26,307 nt of DNA from an uncultured Lachnospiraceae bacterium (GTDB taxonomy: Bacteria > Bacillota > Clostridia > Lachnospirales > Lachnospiraceae): the NCBI GenBank assembly GCA_910586755.1, contig CAJUJM010000078.1, forward strand, positions 1 to 26,307, given 5' to 3'. Below the pieces are notes generated by a model that did no database searches, had not been told where the DNA came from, and saw only the letters and a program-made list of their open reading frames with translations. Below are positions 6,656 to 15,417 of this stretch, piece after piece (the first letter of the stretch is position 1; every line of letters starts with the position of its first letter). Position numbers and translations under genes: made by a program.

Positions 6656-7604
6656 CTGCTTCCTGCAGGAGCGTCTCTACAGCCGCCTCATATTCTTCCA
6701 GTCTCTCTGCCTTTTTTATCCGCTTTTTCAGCTTGTCGCCGCCTTCAAACAAACTGTCCATGTAGGCCCAAAGCTCCTTCATCTTAAACAGCACATTCCG
6801 ATCCCCGGACATAATCTCCCGGTAACCTTCCAGAAGACTTTGGTGAAAACCTATAAACCGTGTTTTCAAATTTTGGTGAAACAACTTCCGGGAGCCGTCT
6901 TCTTCTCTTCTCAATATCTCCAAAAGTCCCGGATTTGCAATCACTCCCCGGCCCAGCATCATACAGTCCACCTGGGGAAATCTGTCCCGAATCTTCAAGA
7001 AAGACTCCCTGTCCGTCACGTTGCCGTTGTAGCACACCGGACTCCTGCTCTGTGCCAGGCCGTAGGCAAACCCCTCCAGTCTCGGCTGATTTTTATAATA
7101 GTCCTCCCGCACCCTGGGATGGATAATCAATTCTTTCATGGGATATCGGACAAAAACTGCCATCAAATCTTCAAACTCCGATTCCTCCCACATTCCCAAA
7201 CGAGTTTTAATCGAGATTTCCGCCTCCGACTTAGAAAAAATCTCTTCTAAAAATTTATCCAGTTTATCCGGATCCGATAAAAAACCGGCTCCCCGTCCTT
7301 TGGAAACCACAGTTCCCGACGGGCAGCCCAGATTTAAATTTACTTCCCTGTAGCCCAGTTCTCCCAGTTTCCCCGCGCACCATAAAAAGTCCTGAGACTT
7401 GTTGGTTAAAATCTGGGGCACCACTTTCATGCCCTGATTGTGCTCCGGCAGGACATCGTTTAGCTCTTTGGACTTTAATGTCCGGTTCTGGCTGGGTACA
7501 ATAAAAGGAGTAAAATATTTATCCATAGGGGAAAAATACCGGTGATAAGCATTTCGGTACACATAACCGGTAATTCCCTCCATTGGCGCCATATAAAATC
7601 TCAT
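6633..7604 (-). CDS. dus: tRNA-dihydrouridine synthase
   Basis: This FMN enzyme reduces specific uridines in the D-loop of tRNA. The protein is 323 residues, with the Dus opening MAPMEGITGYVYRN, the NLNLGCPSGTVVSKGRGAGF active-site loop containing the catalytic Cys94, ISIKTRLG, and the FMN-binding VCYNGNVTD and MMLGRGVIANP motifs. A helical C-terminal domain follows. The start overlaps the stop of the S41 peptidase gene by four bases, so it is translationally coupled to the cell-wall operon, and the operon terminator lies at its end. Which Dus subfamily it belongs to (DusB-like or the shorter Firmicute type) cannot be fixed here. It has no evident functional tie to FtsEX; it is probably a housekeeping passenger. 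Confidence 0.92.
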   Translation of the reverse strand: MRFYMAPMEGITGYVYRNAYHRYFSPMDKYFTPFIVPSQNRTLKSKELNDVLPEHNQGMKVVPQILTNKSQDFLWCAGKLGELGYREVNLNLGCPSGTVVSKGRGAGFLSDPDKLDKFLEEIFSKSEAEISIKTRLGMWEESEFEDLMAVFVRYPMKELIIHPRVREDYYKNQPRLEGFAYGLAQSRSPVCYNGNVTDRESFLKIRDRFPQVDCMMLGRGVIANPGLLEILRREEDGSRKLFHQNLKTRFIGFHQSLLEGYREIMSGDRNVLFKMKELWAYMDSLFEGGDKLKKRIKKAERLEEYEAAVETLLQEAEWRGDRK

Positions 7605-9046
7605 GACTCTTCTTCCGCCGCCTGACTTTCGGCCTCCGCCTTCAGCCTGTCATTTACCGCTTTTGTGCCTTCTTCCAGCACGTCAATAGCTGCCTGAAGC
7701 TGATTGTCCGCCTCATGTTCTACTACCAGACGCTTAATCAGCTCTTCATTGGGCTGTACCTCCACATCTGGAGAAACCCCTTCTCCGTGAAGATCCTTCC
7801 CGCTGGGCGTATAGTAATGTTCCGTAGTCAGCTTTACGCCGGAACCGTCTCCCAGGGGAAACACTGACTGGACAATCCCCTTTCCATAGCTGGTGGTTCC
7901 CACGATCTCCGCCTTGCCATAATCCTTTAACGCTCCTGCAAAGATCTCAGAAGCGCTGGCGGAAGACTCATTGATCAAAACTACAATGGGAATGTCAAGC
8001 TCTTTTCCGTCCGTGCAGCAAAAGCTCTGGCCCTTGTTCTCTTTATCCGCTGTATAAAGAAGAAGAGTCTTTCCCTTTGCGATACTTCCGTATGGGTCTT
8101 TATAAGTAGCAATATGATCCTCTAACACGTAATCCAGCATCGCCAAAGCTGTCTGCATTACGCCCCCCGGGTTGTTACGCAGATCGATGATCAGCTTTTC
8201 CATCCCCTGGTTCATCATGTCATCAATGGCATTTTCAAACTGGCTCTCTGTAACCAGATCAAACTGACTCACCGCCAGATATCCCACCTGATTTTCCAGC
8301 ATTTCGTACTCCACGGTAGGTACTTCAATTTTTCTTCTGGTAATGGTGAGAACCACAAAATCTTCAACAGAAGGGCGGTAAACTTCTATCTCCACTGTAC
8401 TGCCTTCCGCTCCTTTAATGCGGCTGTTAACCAGCACATCCAAATCCAGACCGGTAATATCCTCCCCGTCTACTTTATAGAGCTGATCTCCTGCCTCCAT
8501 TCCTGCCTCTTTACTGGGGGTTCCATCATAAACCTTCAAAATAGAAGTCAGGCCGGTTAGACGGTTTTGGCTTACCAGCGCTCCAATACCGCTGTATTCC
8601 CCCTCTGTCTCTTCTAAAAGCTGAGACAGTTCTTCCGGAGTATAGTAGGTGCTGTAAGGATCTCCCAATCCCACCAACATTCCCAGATAAATGGTTTCCT
8701 CCACTTCCTGGAAATCTTCATCAAACAAGAATTCCTTATCAATCAATTTCTGAATTACCTGCATTTTTCGGGCTATCTGCTGGTAATCCAGACCGTTGGT
8801 TTCCTCATTCTCCCCATCTGTACCGGCCTGGGCAGGAAGAGCTTCTTCCTTCCCGCTGATTCCCGATTTGTCTGCCTCCTGCTGCTCCAATTCATAGCCA
8901 GGTCCCTGTTTCCCCTGGTTTTTGCGGATAATCCCGCTTCCAAACAGAAAAATCCCCGCTGAAAGCCCTACTACAATCAAACCTGCAAATGCCGTCACCA
9001 AAGCGCCGGCCAATACGCCTTTCCAAAACCTGTTGTCTCTGTCCAC
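7601..9046 (-). CDS. S41 family C-terminal processing peptidase (CtpA/CtpB type)
   Basis: This is a membrane-anchored serine protease, 481 residues. A transmembrane helix lies at about 12-38, a Gly/Glu/Asp-rich linker at 45-85, a PDZ domain at about 150-235, and the protease core runs to about 430. The catalytic triad is present: Ser364 in SSASASEI, Lys389 in SYGKGIVQ and Gln393, with the Tsp-like 25-residue Ser-Lys spacing. The active site faces outside the cell. CtpB in Bacillus cleaves a sporulation protein; in this operon, right after ftsEX and an M23 peptidase, a role in controlling cell-wall hydrolases is plausible (inference). It starts at GTG 9046 with AGGAG ten bases upstream, 47 bases after the M23 gene. 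Confidence 0.93.
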   Translation of the reverse strand: MDRDNRFWKGVLAGALVTAFAGLIVVGLSAGIFLFGSGIIRKNQGKQGPGYELEQQEADKSGISGKEEALPAQAGTDGENEETNGLDYQQIARKMQVIQKLIDKEFLFDEDFQEVEETIYLGMLVGLGDPYSTYYTPEELSQLLEETEGEYSGIGALVSQNRLTGLTSILKVYDGTPSKEAGMEAGDQLYKVDGEDITGLDLDVLVNSRIKGAEGSTVEIEVYRPSVEDFVVLTITRRKIEVPTVEYEMLENQVGYLAVSQFDLVTESQFENAIDDMMNQGMEKLIIDLRNNPGGVMQTALAMLDYVLEDHIATYKDPYGSIAKGKTLLLYTADKENKGQSFCCTDGKELDIPIVVLINESSASASEIFAGALKDYGKAEIVGTTSYGKGIVQSVFPLGDGSGVKLTTEHYYTPSGKDLHGEGVSPDVEVQPNEELIKRLVVEHEADNQLQAAIDVLEEGTKAVNDRLKAEAESQAAEEES

Positions 9047-9093
9047 TTCTTAATTTCTCCTATCTCTGTCTTTTGATGCTGCCTGTGGTTCCC

Positions 9094-10305
9094 TCAAGGG
9101 CTTACATGCTGTCTGGGATTTACATAAGTTCCCCCGCTGCGAATTTCAAAATGAAGATGAGGTCCGGTAGAATATCCGGTAGAGCCCACTTTCGCAATCA
9201 CGTCTCCTGCATTTACCTTATCCCCCACGTTTACCAGAAGGGATGAGCAATGCATATACACGGTGGAGACCCCGCCGCCGTGGCTGATCATAACATAATT
9301 TCCCGCCGAAGCGCTGTAAGTGGAAATCGTTACTGTGCCGGAAGCCGCCGCCACAATGCTGCTTCCAGTGGAAGCGCCGATGTCAATTCCCTTATGGTTG
9401 GTAGAAGCTCCCTCTGTGGGAGAGCTCCGTCCGCCGAATTCAGAGGTTATCCGGCTGCTGGAAGGACATGGCCATATAAAGTTAATATCCCCAAGGCTGG
9501 TAGTCTTATACTTCTGCCCTTCCGCTTCGGCTTTTTTTCTGGCCTCTTCCTCCTGCCTTCGGATCTCTTCTTCGATCTGTTTAATTTTAGCTTCCTGAGC
9601 AGCCAGATCCTTCTCATATTCACTGATCTGGTTCTGGGCTGAGGCAATTTTATTTTCGTAGTTTTGAAGCTCCTTCTGCTTGCTTAAAAGAAGGGTTTCT
9701 ACTGAATCATGCTTTGCCTGGGCCTCCCCCTCCATCCCCAGCAGAACTTGGCGTTCCTGCTCTAAGGCTGCTTCTTTATCTGCAATCTGGTTCTTGATTT
9801 CCACATAAGCATCCAGCTGATTCCTGTCATACTGGGAAATCTGGTTAATGTACTCCGCCTTATTGAGCATTTCCGAAAAGCTCTTGGCTTCAATCAGCAT
9901 GTCAATATAGTTTGTGTCTCCCTTTTCATACATATACTGGATTCTCAGCTTCATAGCCTCATACTGCTCTTTTTCTGTCTGCCTGGCCGCCTCCAAATCC
10001 TCTTTGGCAATGGCAATCTCTCCTTCTTTAGCTGTTATTTGAATCTGAAGATCGGAAATCTCATTGCCCAATTTCTCTAAACTGGCATCCAGCTCCCGGA
10101 CATAGGCCGCTGTGTCCGCCTTCAGGCTTTCCAGCCCGGCCAGGGTCTGCTCCGCCTTTTTCTTTTCATCCTCAATGGAAGCCGCTGCATCCTTAGCGTT
10201 TTTTACATCCTGGTTGGTCACCGCGGCAGCCGTACCGGGAACCGCCAGACTCATAGCCAAAACACAGGCCAGGAATCCCCGGCCTGCCTTTGTGTTTTTT
10301 CCCAT
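9094..10305 (-). CDS. M23 metallopeptidase with coiled coil (EnvC-like, FtsEX partner)
   Basis: This is a secreted peptidoglycan endopeptidase or its activator. It has a signal peptide over residues 1-28 (ending near GTAAA), a long coiled coil at 30-260, then a LytM/M23 domain at about 275-400. Zinc ligands are intact: His304 and Asp308 in NHKGIDIG and His385 in GPHLHFEIR, with catalytic His352 and His383. A family member with all ligands should be an active hydrolase, unlike the degenerate EnvC of E. coli. The gene follows ftsX by 13 bases, and FtsEX is known to control such coiled-coil M23 proteins in several bacteria (EnvC, PcsB-like or CwlO systems). FtsX would therefore bind its coiled coil and switch on septal or lateral wall cleavage. 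Confidence 0.93.
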   Translation of the reverse strand: MGKNTKAGRGFLACVLAMSLAVPGTAAAVTNQDVKNAKDAAASIEDEKKKAEQTLAGLESLKADTAAYVRELDASLEKLGNEISDLQIQITAKEGEIAIAKEDLEAARQTEKEQYEAMKLRIQYMYEKGDTNYIDMLIEAKSFSEMLNKAEYINQISQYDRNQLDAYVEIKNQIADKEAALEQERQVLLGMEGEAQAKHDSVETLLLSKQKELQNYENKIASAQNQISEYEKDLAAQEAKIKQIEEEIRRQEEEARKKAEAEGQKYKTTSLGDINFIWPCPSSSRITSEFGGRSSPTEGASTNHKGIDIGASTGSSIVAAASGTVTISTYSASAGNYVMISHGGGVSTVYMHCSSLLVNVGDKVNAGDVIAKVGSTGYSTGPHLHFEIRSGGTYVNPRQHVSP

Positions 10306-10318
10306 ATAGTATCCTCAA

Positions 10319-11224
10319 TTACACTTTTAAATGCTTTCTTATAGTAAAAAAGCTGGCAAAAAAACCAATCCCCACTCCCAGCGACAACGCCACCGCCACC
10401 ATAGACGGAAACATTGTGTCAATGGACATGGGACTAAATATTCCTGTCATAATGGCATAATGCTCTTCAATGTATTCCACCGCCCTTTGATACAGCACAA
10501 AAATCCCTCCCAAAGGCAAAAGGGCTCCAATAAGGCCGATGATAATCCCCTCCACCAGGAAAGGCGCCCGGATCATCCAGTTGGTCGCGCCGATAAGCCG
10601 CATAATCTGGTTCTCCTGCTTACGAAAAGCCGCTGCCACAGAAATGGTGTTGCTGATTAAAAATACTGCCACAGCCAGCAGCACGCCGATAATAGCAATA
10701 GACAAAAGACTTACAATCCGGTCAAGGTTTTCCAGAGCCGACACAGCAGAGTGGGAGTAATTCACTTTACGCACGCCATCCATAGAAGTCAGTTCCGCCA
10801 CAAAGCTTTCCTGCCTGCTGATATCCGTAAGAAAGATCTCATAAGAAGCAGAATTTGCCAAAGGGTTGTCATTGGCAAACCCGGCAGCCAGTTCCTTCAT
10901 TTCCCCAAAATATTCCACCTGAAAGGTCTCCCAGGCTTCTTCCGGAGAAATGTATCGGATGCTGTCCACCCCTTCTCTGGCTCCAATCTCCTGTCCCATA
11001 GCCTGAATCCGGGCTTCATCCAGCCCCTTGTCAAAAAATACCGTGATTCCCACTGTGGTCTCTGCTGCCATGGTACTGTGGCGTACATTCCCCACAATGG
11101 CATAAAACAGGCAGAACAAAAAAATACACGCAGCTATGGTGGCAATAGAGGCCAGAGAAAAGAGCATGTTTCTGCCGATATTCTTAAAACCCTGTTTCAG
11201 GCTGTAGCCAAATGAACTAATCAT
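10319..11224 (-). CDS. ftsX: Cell division ABC transporter permease FtsX
   Basis: This is the membrane half of the FtsEX complex, 301 residues. It has the standard FtsX topology: an N-terminal helix at about 20-45, a large extracellular loop at about 46-170 that binds the hydrolase partner, then three more helices (about 172-195, 220-245 and 268-292) ending in the cytoplasm. The cytoplasmic FRKQENQIMRLIGATNWMIR segment between helices 2 and 3 is the FtsX-family coupling motif that contacts FtsE. The start overlaps the end of ftsE by eight bases. FtsX does not transport a substrate; it relays ATP hydrolysis by FtsE to the outside peptidase. Confidence 0.96.
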   Translation of the reverse strand: MISSFGYSLKQGFKNIGRNMLFSLASIATIAACIFLFCLFYAIVGNVRHSTMAAETTVGITVFFDKGLDEARIQAMGQEIGAREGVDSIRYISPEEAWETFQVEYFGEMKELAAGFANDNPLANSASYEIFLTDISRQESFVAELTSMDGVRKVNYSHSAVSALENLDRIVSLLSIAIIGVLLAVAVFLISNTISVAAAFRKQENQIMRLIGATNWMIRAPFLVEGIIIGLIGALLPLGGIFVLYQRAVEYIEEHYAIMTGIFSPMSIDTMFPSMVAVALSLGVGIGFFASFFTIRKHLKV

Positions 11225-11900
11225 ACCACTCTTCCTCTGCCGCCGTATCTCCTATAATCATGCCTTTATCCATGGTGATAACCCGTTTTCCCATCATCTC
11301 CACAATCTCATTGCTGTGGGTAACCACAATTACTGTAGTTCCCCTGCGGTTAATCTTGTCCAAAAGCTTCATAATCTCCACTGTATTATAGCTGTCCAGA
11401 TTGCCTGTAGGTTCGTCTGCAAGAAGCACCTCCGGCCGGTTGATTAAGGCTCTGGCAATGGCCACTCTCTGCTGCTCCCCGCCGGAAAGCTGCTGAGGAT
11501 TAGACTTATATTTGGAGGACAGACCCACCATCCGCAGCATGGCTGGCACAGACTCCCGAATCCGCTTAGAGGGCACGCCGATAACCCGCTGGGCAAACGC
11601 CACATTTTCAAAAACAGAGCGGTCTTTCAGGAGCCTGAAATCCTGAAAGACCACGCCTAATGTCCTGCGGTATTTGGGAACATGCCGTCTGGGCATCCTG
11701 CCAAGATCCATACTATTGACAATAATGCTGCCGGAAGTGGGCTCCAGCTCTTTCAGCAAAAGCTTCATCAGCGTAGATTTACCGGAGCCGCTGCGTCCTA
11801 CAATAAATACAAACTCCCCATCTTCAATGGTAAGATTAATATTTTTTAAGGCCTTTGTTCCTGTCTCATAATTCTTGCTGACATCAATAATCTCAATCAT
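11217..11900 (-). CDS. ftsE: Cell division ATP-binding protein FtsE
   Basis: The ATPase of FtsEX has 227 residues, the usual length. Walker A is GRSGSGKST (35-43), the signature is LSGGEQQRVAIARAL, and Walker B with the catalytic Glu is in VLLADEPTGNLD; the H-loop His is in VVTHSNEI. It acts at the membrane with FtsX to regulate the peptidoglycan hydrolase encoded two genes downstream. The ATG shares one base with the stop of the upstream regulator gene (TGATG), which implies coupled translation and places a PucR/CdaR-type regulator in the same operon. This assignment is secure. Confidence 0.97.
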   Translation of the reverse strand: MIEIIDVSKNYETGTKALKNINLTIEDGEFVFIVGRSGSGKSTLMKLLLKELEPTSGSIIVNSMDLGRMPRRHVPKYRRTLGVVFQDFRLLKDRSVFENVAFAQRVIGVPSKRIRESVPAMLRMVGLSSKYKSNPQQLSGGEQQRVAIARALINRPEVLLADEPTGNLDSYNTVEIMKLLDKINRRGTTVIVVTHSNEIVEMMGKRVITMDKGMIIGDTAAEEEWYD

Positions 11901-12988
11901 CAGTAATCCAGGCTCTCCATGTACTTCATGTACTTTACAACCATAAGAGCGATCTTAAAAGTAATGGCATCCTCAAATACCCGAAGATCCAGCCCTGTGC
12001 TCTTTTGCAGCTTGTCCAGACGGTAAACCAGCGTATTGCGGTGAATATAAAGCTGTCTGGAGGTCTCAGAAACATTTAAGCTGTTCTCAAAAAACTTATT
12101 GATGGTTGCCAGAGTCTCTTCGTCAAACTCATCCGGGGACTTGCCGTCGAAAATCTCTTTGATAAACATGCGGCACAGAGGCAGGGGGAGCTGATAAATC
12201 AAACGGCCAATACCCAAATTGCTGTAAGCCACCACGTTTTTATTGCTGTAGAAAATCTTTCCCACATCCAGAGCCATTTTGGCTTCCTTATAGGATCGGG
12301 ACACCTCTTTGATCTCATTTACAATGGTTCCAAAGGACACGTGAACCTTGGTCATAGCTTCTGTGTTCAACATATCCAGAAGGGTGTTGGCGGTCTTTTC
12401 CAGATCCTCATACCCTTCGCCTGTCCTTACTTCCTTTACCAAAATAATATTTTTCTCATCTACCGCTGTGATAAAATCCTTGGTCTTGGTGGCAAACAGG
12501 CTTCTTACCGTCTCCAGGGCATTGATGTCCTTCTCATTTTTAGTCTCGATTAAAAATACTACCCTCTTTACATTGGTCTCAATGTGAAGCTTCTTAGCGC
12601 GGTTGTAAATGTCCACCAGCAGCAGGTTATCCAAAAGCAGATTTTTAATAAAGTTGTCCTTATCAAACCGCTCCTTATAAGCAACCAACAGGTTTTGAAT
12701 CTGGAAGGCCGCCAGCTTGCCCACCATATATACGTCGTCGCTTCCGCCCTTAGCCAGCAGAATATACTCTAGCTGGTGCTCATCAAATACCTTAAAAAAC
12801 TGGTATCCCTGAATGACCTGGCTGTCTGCCGGAGAATCTACAAAAGCCAGTATGGAGGTTTCATATTCCTCCGCATCAGAAAATGTAGACGCCAATACCT
12901 TTCCTTCAATATCGCAAATACATAAATCAATCCTGGTAATTCCCTTTAGTCCTTCAATCGTCGTCTGTAGTATCTGATTTGAAATCAT
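11900..12988 (-). CDS. PucR/CdaR-family transcriptional regulator
   Basis: This is a 362-residue regulator. The C-terminal HTH_30 domain (about 300-355) contains the hallmark LNVSETSRQLYIHRNTLVYRLDKL, the DNA-binding motif of PucR/CdaR proteins. The middle has the GGDEF-like fold typical of the family (about 130-260), and residues 1-110 form a sensory domain without the clear sugar-diacid-recognition signature of CdaR. The ligand is therefore unknown. ATG 12988 has AGGAG nine bases upstream; an earlier in-frame ATG at 13021 has no ribosome binding site. It heads the ftsEX operon and overlaps ftsE by one base. What it regulates (perhaps its own operon) is inference. Confidence 0.88.
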   Translation of the reverse strand: MISNQILQTTIEGLKGITRIDLCICDIEGKVLASTFSDAEEYETSILAFVDSPADSQVIQGYQFFKVFDEHQLEYILLAKGGSDDVYMVGKLAAFQIQNLLVAYKERFDKDNFIKNLLLDNLLLVDIYNRAKKLHIETNVKRVVFLIETKNEKDINALETVRSLFATKTKDFITAVDEKNIILVKEVRTGEGYEDLEKTANTLLDMLNTEAMTKVHVSFGTIVNEIKEVSRSYKEAKMALDVGKIFYSNKNVVAYSNLGIGRLIYQLPLPLCRMFIKEIFDGKSPDEFDEETLATINKFFENSLNVSETSRQLYIHRNTLVYRLDKLQKSTGLDLRVFEDAITFKIALMVVKYMKYMESLDY

Positions 12989-13039
12989 GGCCTCTCTCTC
13001 CTTTTGGTCAAATTTACACATATATCCATGATCTATATT

Positions 13040-13068
13040 TTAAAGCAATTGTACAAAAAAAGCAAGCG
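13040..13068 (-). promoter_or_regulatory. Candidate promoter of the cdaR-ftsEX operon
   Basis: TTGCTT, 17 bases, TAAAAT is the best match upstream of 12988 on the minus strand. The -35 lies inside the T-run and 3' stem of the msmK terminator, so terminator and promoter share sequence. The match is moderate and positions are to within a base or two. Confidence 0.35.
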
Positions 13069-13088
13069 GGTTGTCTGCCCGCCTGCTT
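13055..13088 (-). terminator. Terminator of the sugar-ABC ATPase gene
   Basis: Arms 13060-13070 and 13078-13088 pair over 11 bases with one mismatch and a 7-base loop. Seven T follow on the minus strand (13054-13060, counting the last stem base). It lies 25 bases after the stop of the ATPase gene. Confidence 0.85.
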
Positions 13089-13112
13089 ACTTTTTCAATA
13101 AACTTTATAAAA

Positions 13113-14225
13113 TTAGTTCAGAATAACCTTCTCGGTCTCTTTGTCAAATACATGAGCCTTGGTCATATCCAGAGCCAGTTTTACAGTATCGCCAGGTCTT
13201 GCGCTGGTGCGCGGATTTACTCTGGCAGTGCAGCTGGTCTCATCAATATCAAAGTATAAGTAAACCTCAGCACCTAACATCTCGTATACACGGATGGTTG
13301 CTTCGATCACGCTCTTAGCGTTGTTGGTTAAAGCAGCCTCATCATCATGTAAATCCTCAGGACGGATACCTAAGGTAACGGTCTTTCCAACATAGCCTGC
13401 GCTCTCTAACTTCTTAGCCTTGTCAGCCGGAAGAGCGATGGTGTTGCCGCCAAAGGTTAAAGTAACGTCATCACCGGACTTGCCAACAGCAGCGTCAAGC
13501 AGGTTCATCTGAGGAGCGCCAATGAATCCGGCAACGAACTTGTTGCAGGGATTGTCGTACAGATTCTGAGGAGAATCTACCTGCTGAACAACGCCGTCCT
13601 TCATAACAACGATTCTGGTACCTAAGGTCATAGCCTCGGTCTGGTCATGAGTAACGTAGATAATGGTTGCCTGCAGTCTCTGATGCAGCTTGGAGATCTC
13701 AATACGCATCTGGCCTCTCAGCTTAGCATCCAGGTTGGACAGCGGCTCGTCCATCAGGAATACCTTGGGGCTACGAACAATTGCACGGCCCATAGCAACA
13801 CGCTGTCTCTGACCACCGGACAGAGCCTTAGGCTTACGGTCTAATAAGTGCTCCAGGTCAAGAATTCTTGCAGCTTCATGAACCAGCTTGTCAATCTGAT
13901 CCTTGGGGGTCTTTCTTAATTTCAGACCGAATGCCATATTATCATATACAGACATATGAGGATACAGAGCGTAGTTCTGGAATACCATTGCAATATCTCT
14001 GTCCTTAGGCTCAACGTCATTCATCAGCTTGCCGTCAATGTAGAACTCACCGGAAGAAATATCTTCCAGACCAGCGATCATACGAAGAGTGGTGGACTTA
14101 CCGCAGCCAGACGGACCTACGAAAATAATAAATTCCTGATCAGCAATCTCCAGATTGAAATCATTAACCGCAACAAAACCATTCGGGTACTTCTTTGTTA
14201 CGTTCTTTAAAGTTAAGCTAGCCAT
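13113..14225 (-). CDS. Sugar ABC transporter ATP-binding protein (MsmK/UgpC type)
   Basis: This is a carbohydrate-importer ATPase of 370 residues. Walker A is GPSGCGKST (37-45), the signature LSGGQRQRVAMGRAI, and Walker B KVFLMDEPLSNLDAKL. The C-terminal regulatory TOBE-type domain spans about 240-370 and contains GIRPEDLH, as in MalK, UgpC and MsmK. It stands alone, with no permease or binding protein beside it. In Firmicutes this is typical of a shared MsmK-like ATPase that energises several sugar ABC importers (inference). Codon use is strongly biased to a few codons and AGGAGG precedes the ATG by eight bases, both pointing to high expression. A single promoter is likely in the 224-base gap upstream, and its own terminator follows at 13055-13088. 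Confidence 0.93.
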   Translation of the reverse strand: MASLTLKNVTKKYPNGFVAVNDFNLEIADQEFIIFVGPSGCGKSTTLRMIAGLEDISSGEFYIDGKLMNDVEPKDRDIAMVFQNYALYPHMSVYDNMAFGLKLRKTPKDQIDKLVHEAARILDLEHLLDRKPKALSGGQRQRVAMGRAIVRSPKVFLMDEPLSNLDAKLRGQMRIEISKLHQRLQATIIYVTHDQTEAMTLGTRIVVMKDGVVQQVDSPQNLYDNPCNKFVAGFIGAPQMNLLDAAVGKSGDDVTLTFGGNTIALPADKAKKLESAGYVGKTVTLGIRPEDLHDDEAALTNNAKSVIEATIRVYEMLGAEVYLYFDIDETSCTARVNPRTSARPGDTVKLALDMTKAHVFDKETEKVILN

Positions 14226-14449
14226 TACAATATCCTCCTAATTTTAACAGGTGTTTGGTTAGGCGTCTCCTCCCCACTTCCGGAACGCCTTAAGTGATGG
14301 TATAATCATAACCGAATTCCGGGATTTTTGCTATTCTTTAAATCACTAAAAATCCGATTTTTTATTTGGCTAATTTGTACACCCATTCCGATGCCGTGGA
14401 AAAAGTGTCCAAAAGATCAATGTTATTTTGTGCAATCCTTTACCTGCTA
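14226..14449 (-). promoter_or_regulatory. Leader and promoter region of the sugar-ABC ATPase gene
   Basis: This gap of 224 bases has no gene. On the minus strand GGTTATGATTATACC near 14299-14313 is the best -10 (TATGAT), but the -35 is weak, so I cannot place the promoter exactly. AGGAGG at 14234-14239 is the ribosome binding site. I see no convincing riboswitch or terminator for the upstream yitT gene. Confidence 0.35.
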
Positions 14450-15304
14450 TCAATATTCAATAAAACCTTCCCCCAAAACCTCTCTGGCATCCTCCACAAT
14501 GACGAAAGCCTTCCTGTCAAAACCAGCCACAATTTCCTTTATCTGGGTGATCTCCTTTTTAGAGACCACACAATATAGCATCTGGCGGGTCTCCCCGGAG
14601 TACATTCCCTTAACGGAAAGCCCGGTAACGCCTCTTGACAGCTCTGTCATAATGGCCTGGGCAATGGCTTCTGCGTGATCCGAGATGATATAAATGGATT
14701 TGGAAAACTTTAATCCTTCAATAATGCCGTCTGAAATCTTGGTCAGTACGAAAATGGCAATCATGGCATATAAAGCCAGATAAAGGCCAAAAGTAGAAAG
14801 CCCGGCCAGAACAATGAGAGAGTCTAAAACCAGCATAATCTGAGCGATAGAGTAGTGGGGAGCCAGGGGCTGAATCAGGGCTGCCAGGGTGTCCGTCCCC
14901 CCGGTGGTTGCCACTGCCAGCAGCACCAGTCCGGTGCCTGCGCCGCACACCAGTCCTCCGTAAAGGGCTACTAAAAGCAGATCATCCGCCACAAAGGGAA
15001 TATTGGGTATCACATACAGCCATACAGACAGCGCCACAGTGGCAAACACGGTCCGTTTAATGAATTTCCAGCCTTTTATCTTAAAAGCGCCCAGAAATAA
15101 AGGAATATTAAACATAGTATTGGTCAGCCACAGAGGCACGCCTAATTTGGCCTTAATGATAATAGCAAGGCCTGAAGCGCCTCCTATGACCATATTGGCC
15201 GGATCAAAAATATTTTTAACTGAAACTGCAATAATCAATGCCCCTACTGTCATCAGGAGATAATCTGCCCATGCCGGGCGGTTGCTACTGTGAAAAATGC
15301 TCAT
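14450..15304 (-). CDS. YitT family membrane protein
   Basis: This 284-residue protein has the YitT layout: five hydrophobic segments in residues 1-190 (two DUF161-type repeats, with NMVIGGASGLAIII and GTGLVLLAVATTGGTDTLAALI as the conserved Gly-rich loops), then a soluble DUF2179 domain at about 210-284 ending VIVEDAREVLGEGF. YitT/YqfU proteins occur widely in Firmicutes; their substrate is unknown, and I give no further function. GGAAGGGG lies a few bases before the ATG. It follows a methyltransferase operon from which it is separated by a terminator (15384-15407) and a second hairpin (15352-15383). Confidence 0.9.
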   Translation of the reverse strand: MSIFHSSNRPAWADYLLMTVGALIIAVSVKNIFDPANMVIGGASGLAIIIKAKLGVPLWLTNTMFNIPLFLGAFKIKGWKFIKRTVFATVALSVWLYVIPNIPFVADDLLLVALYGGLVCGAGTGLVLLAVATTGGTDTLAALIQPLAPHYSIAQIMLVLDSLIVLAGLSTFGLYLALYAMIAIFVLTKISDGIIEGLKFSKSIYIISDHAEAIAQAIMTELSRGVTGLSVKGMYSGETRQMLYCVVSKKEITQIKEIVAGFDRKAFVIVEDAREVLGEGFIEY

Positions 15305-15351
15305 GAAACCCCTTCCTTTCCGCTGCAGTTGATCCGCGGGCCGCCTTTTCT

Positions 15352-15383
15352 GTCCTACAGGAGCACTCTCCTATAAGACAGAA
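15352..15383 (-). repeat. 14-bp hairpin in the yitT upstream region
   Basis: Arms 15352-15365 and 15370-15383 pair over 14 bases on the minus strand with two G-U pairs and a 4-base loop. No T-run follows, so it is not a standard terminator. It abuts the terminator at 15384-15407. Confidence 0.55.
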
Positions 15384-15407
15384 AAGGGAACGACTTCTCG
15401 TTCCCTT
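15384..15407 (-). terminator. Terminator of the thioesterase-cvfB-methyltransferase operon
   Basis: A 10-bp perfect stem with a GAAG tetraloop is followed by a few T (TT then C), a weak T-run. It sits 11 bases beyond the stop of the methyltransferase. Confidence 0.6.
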
Positions 15408-15417
15408 GTTAGTATCC

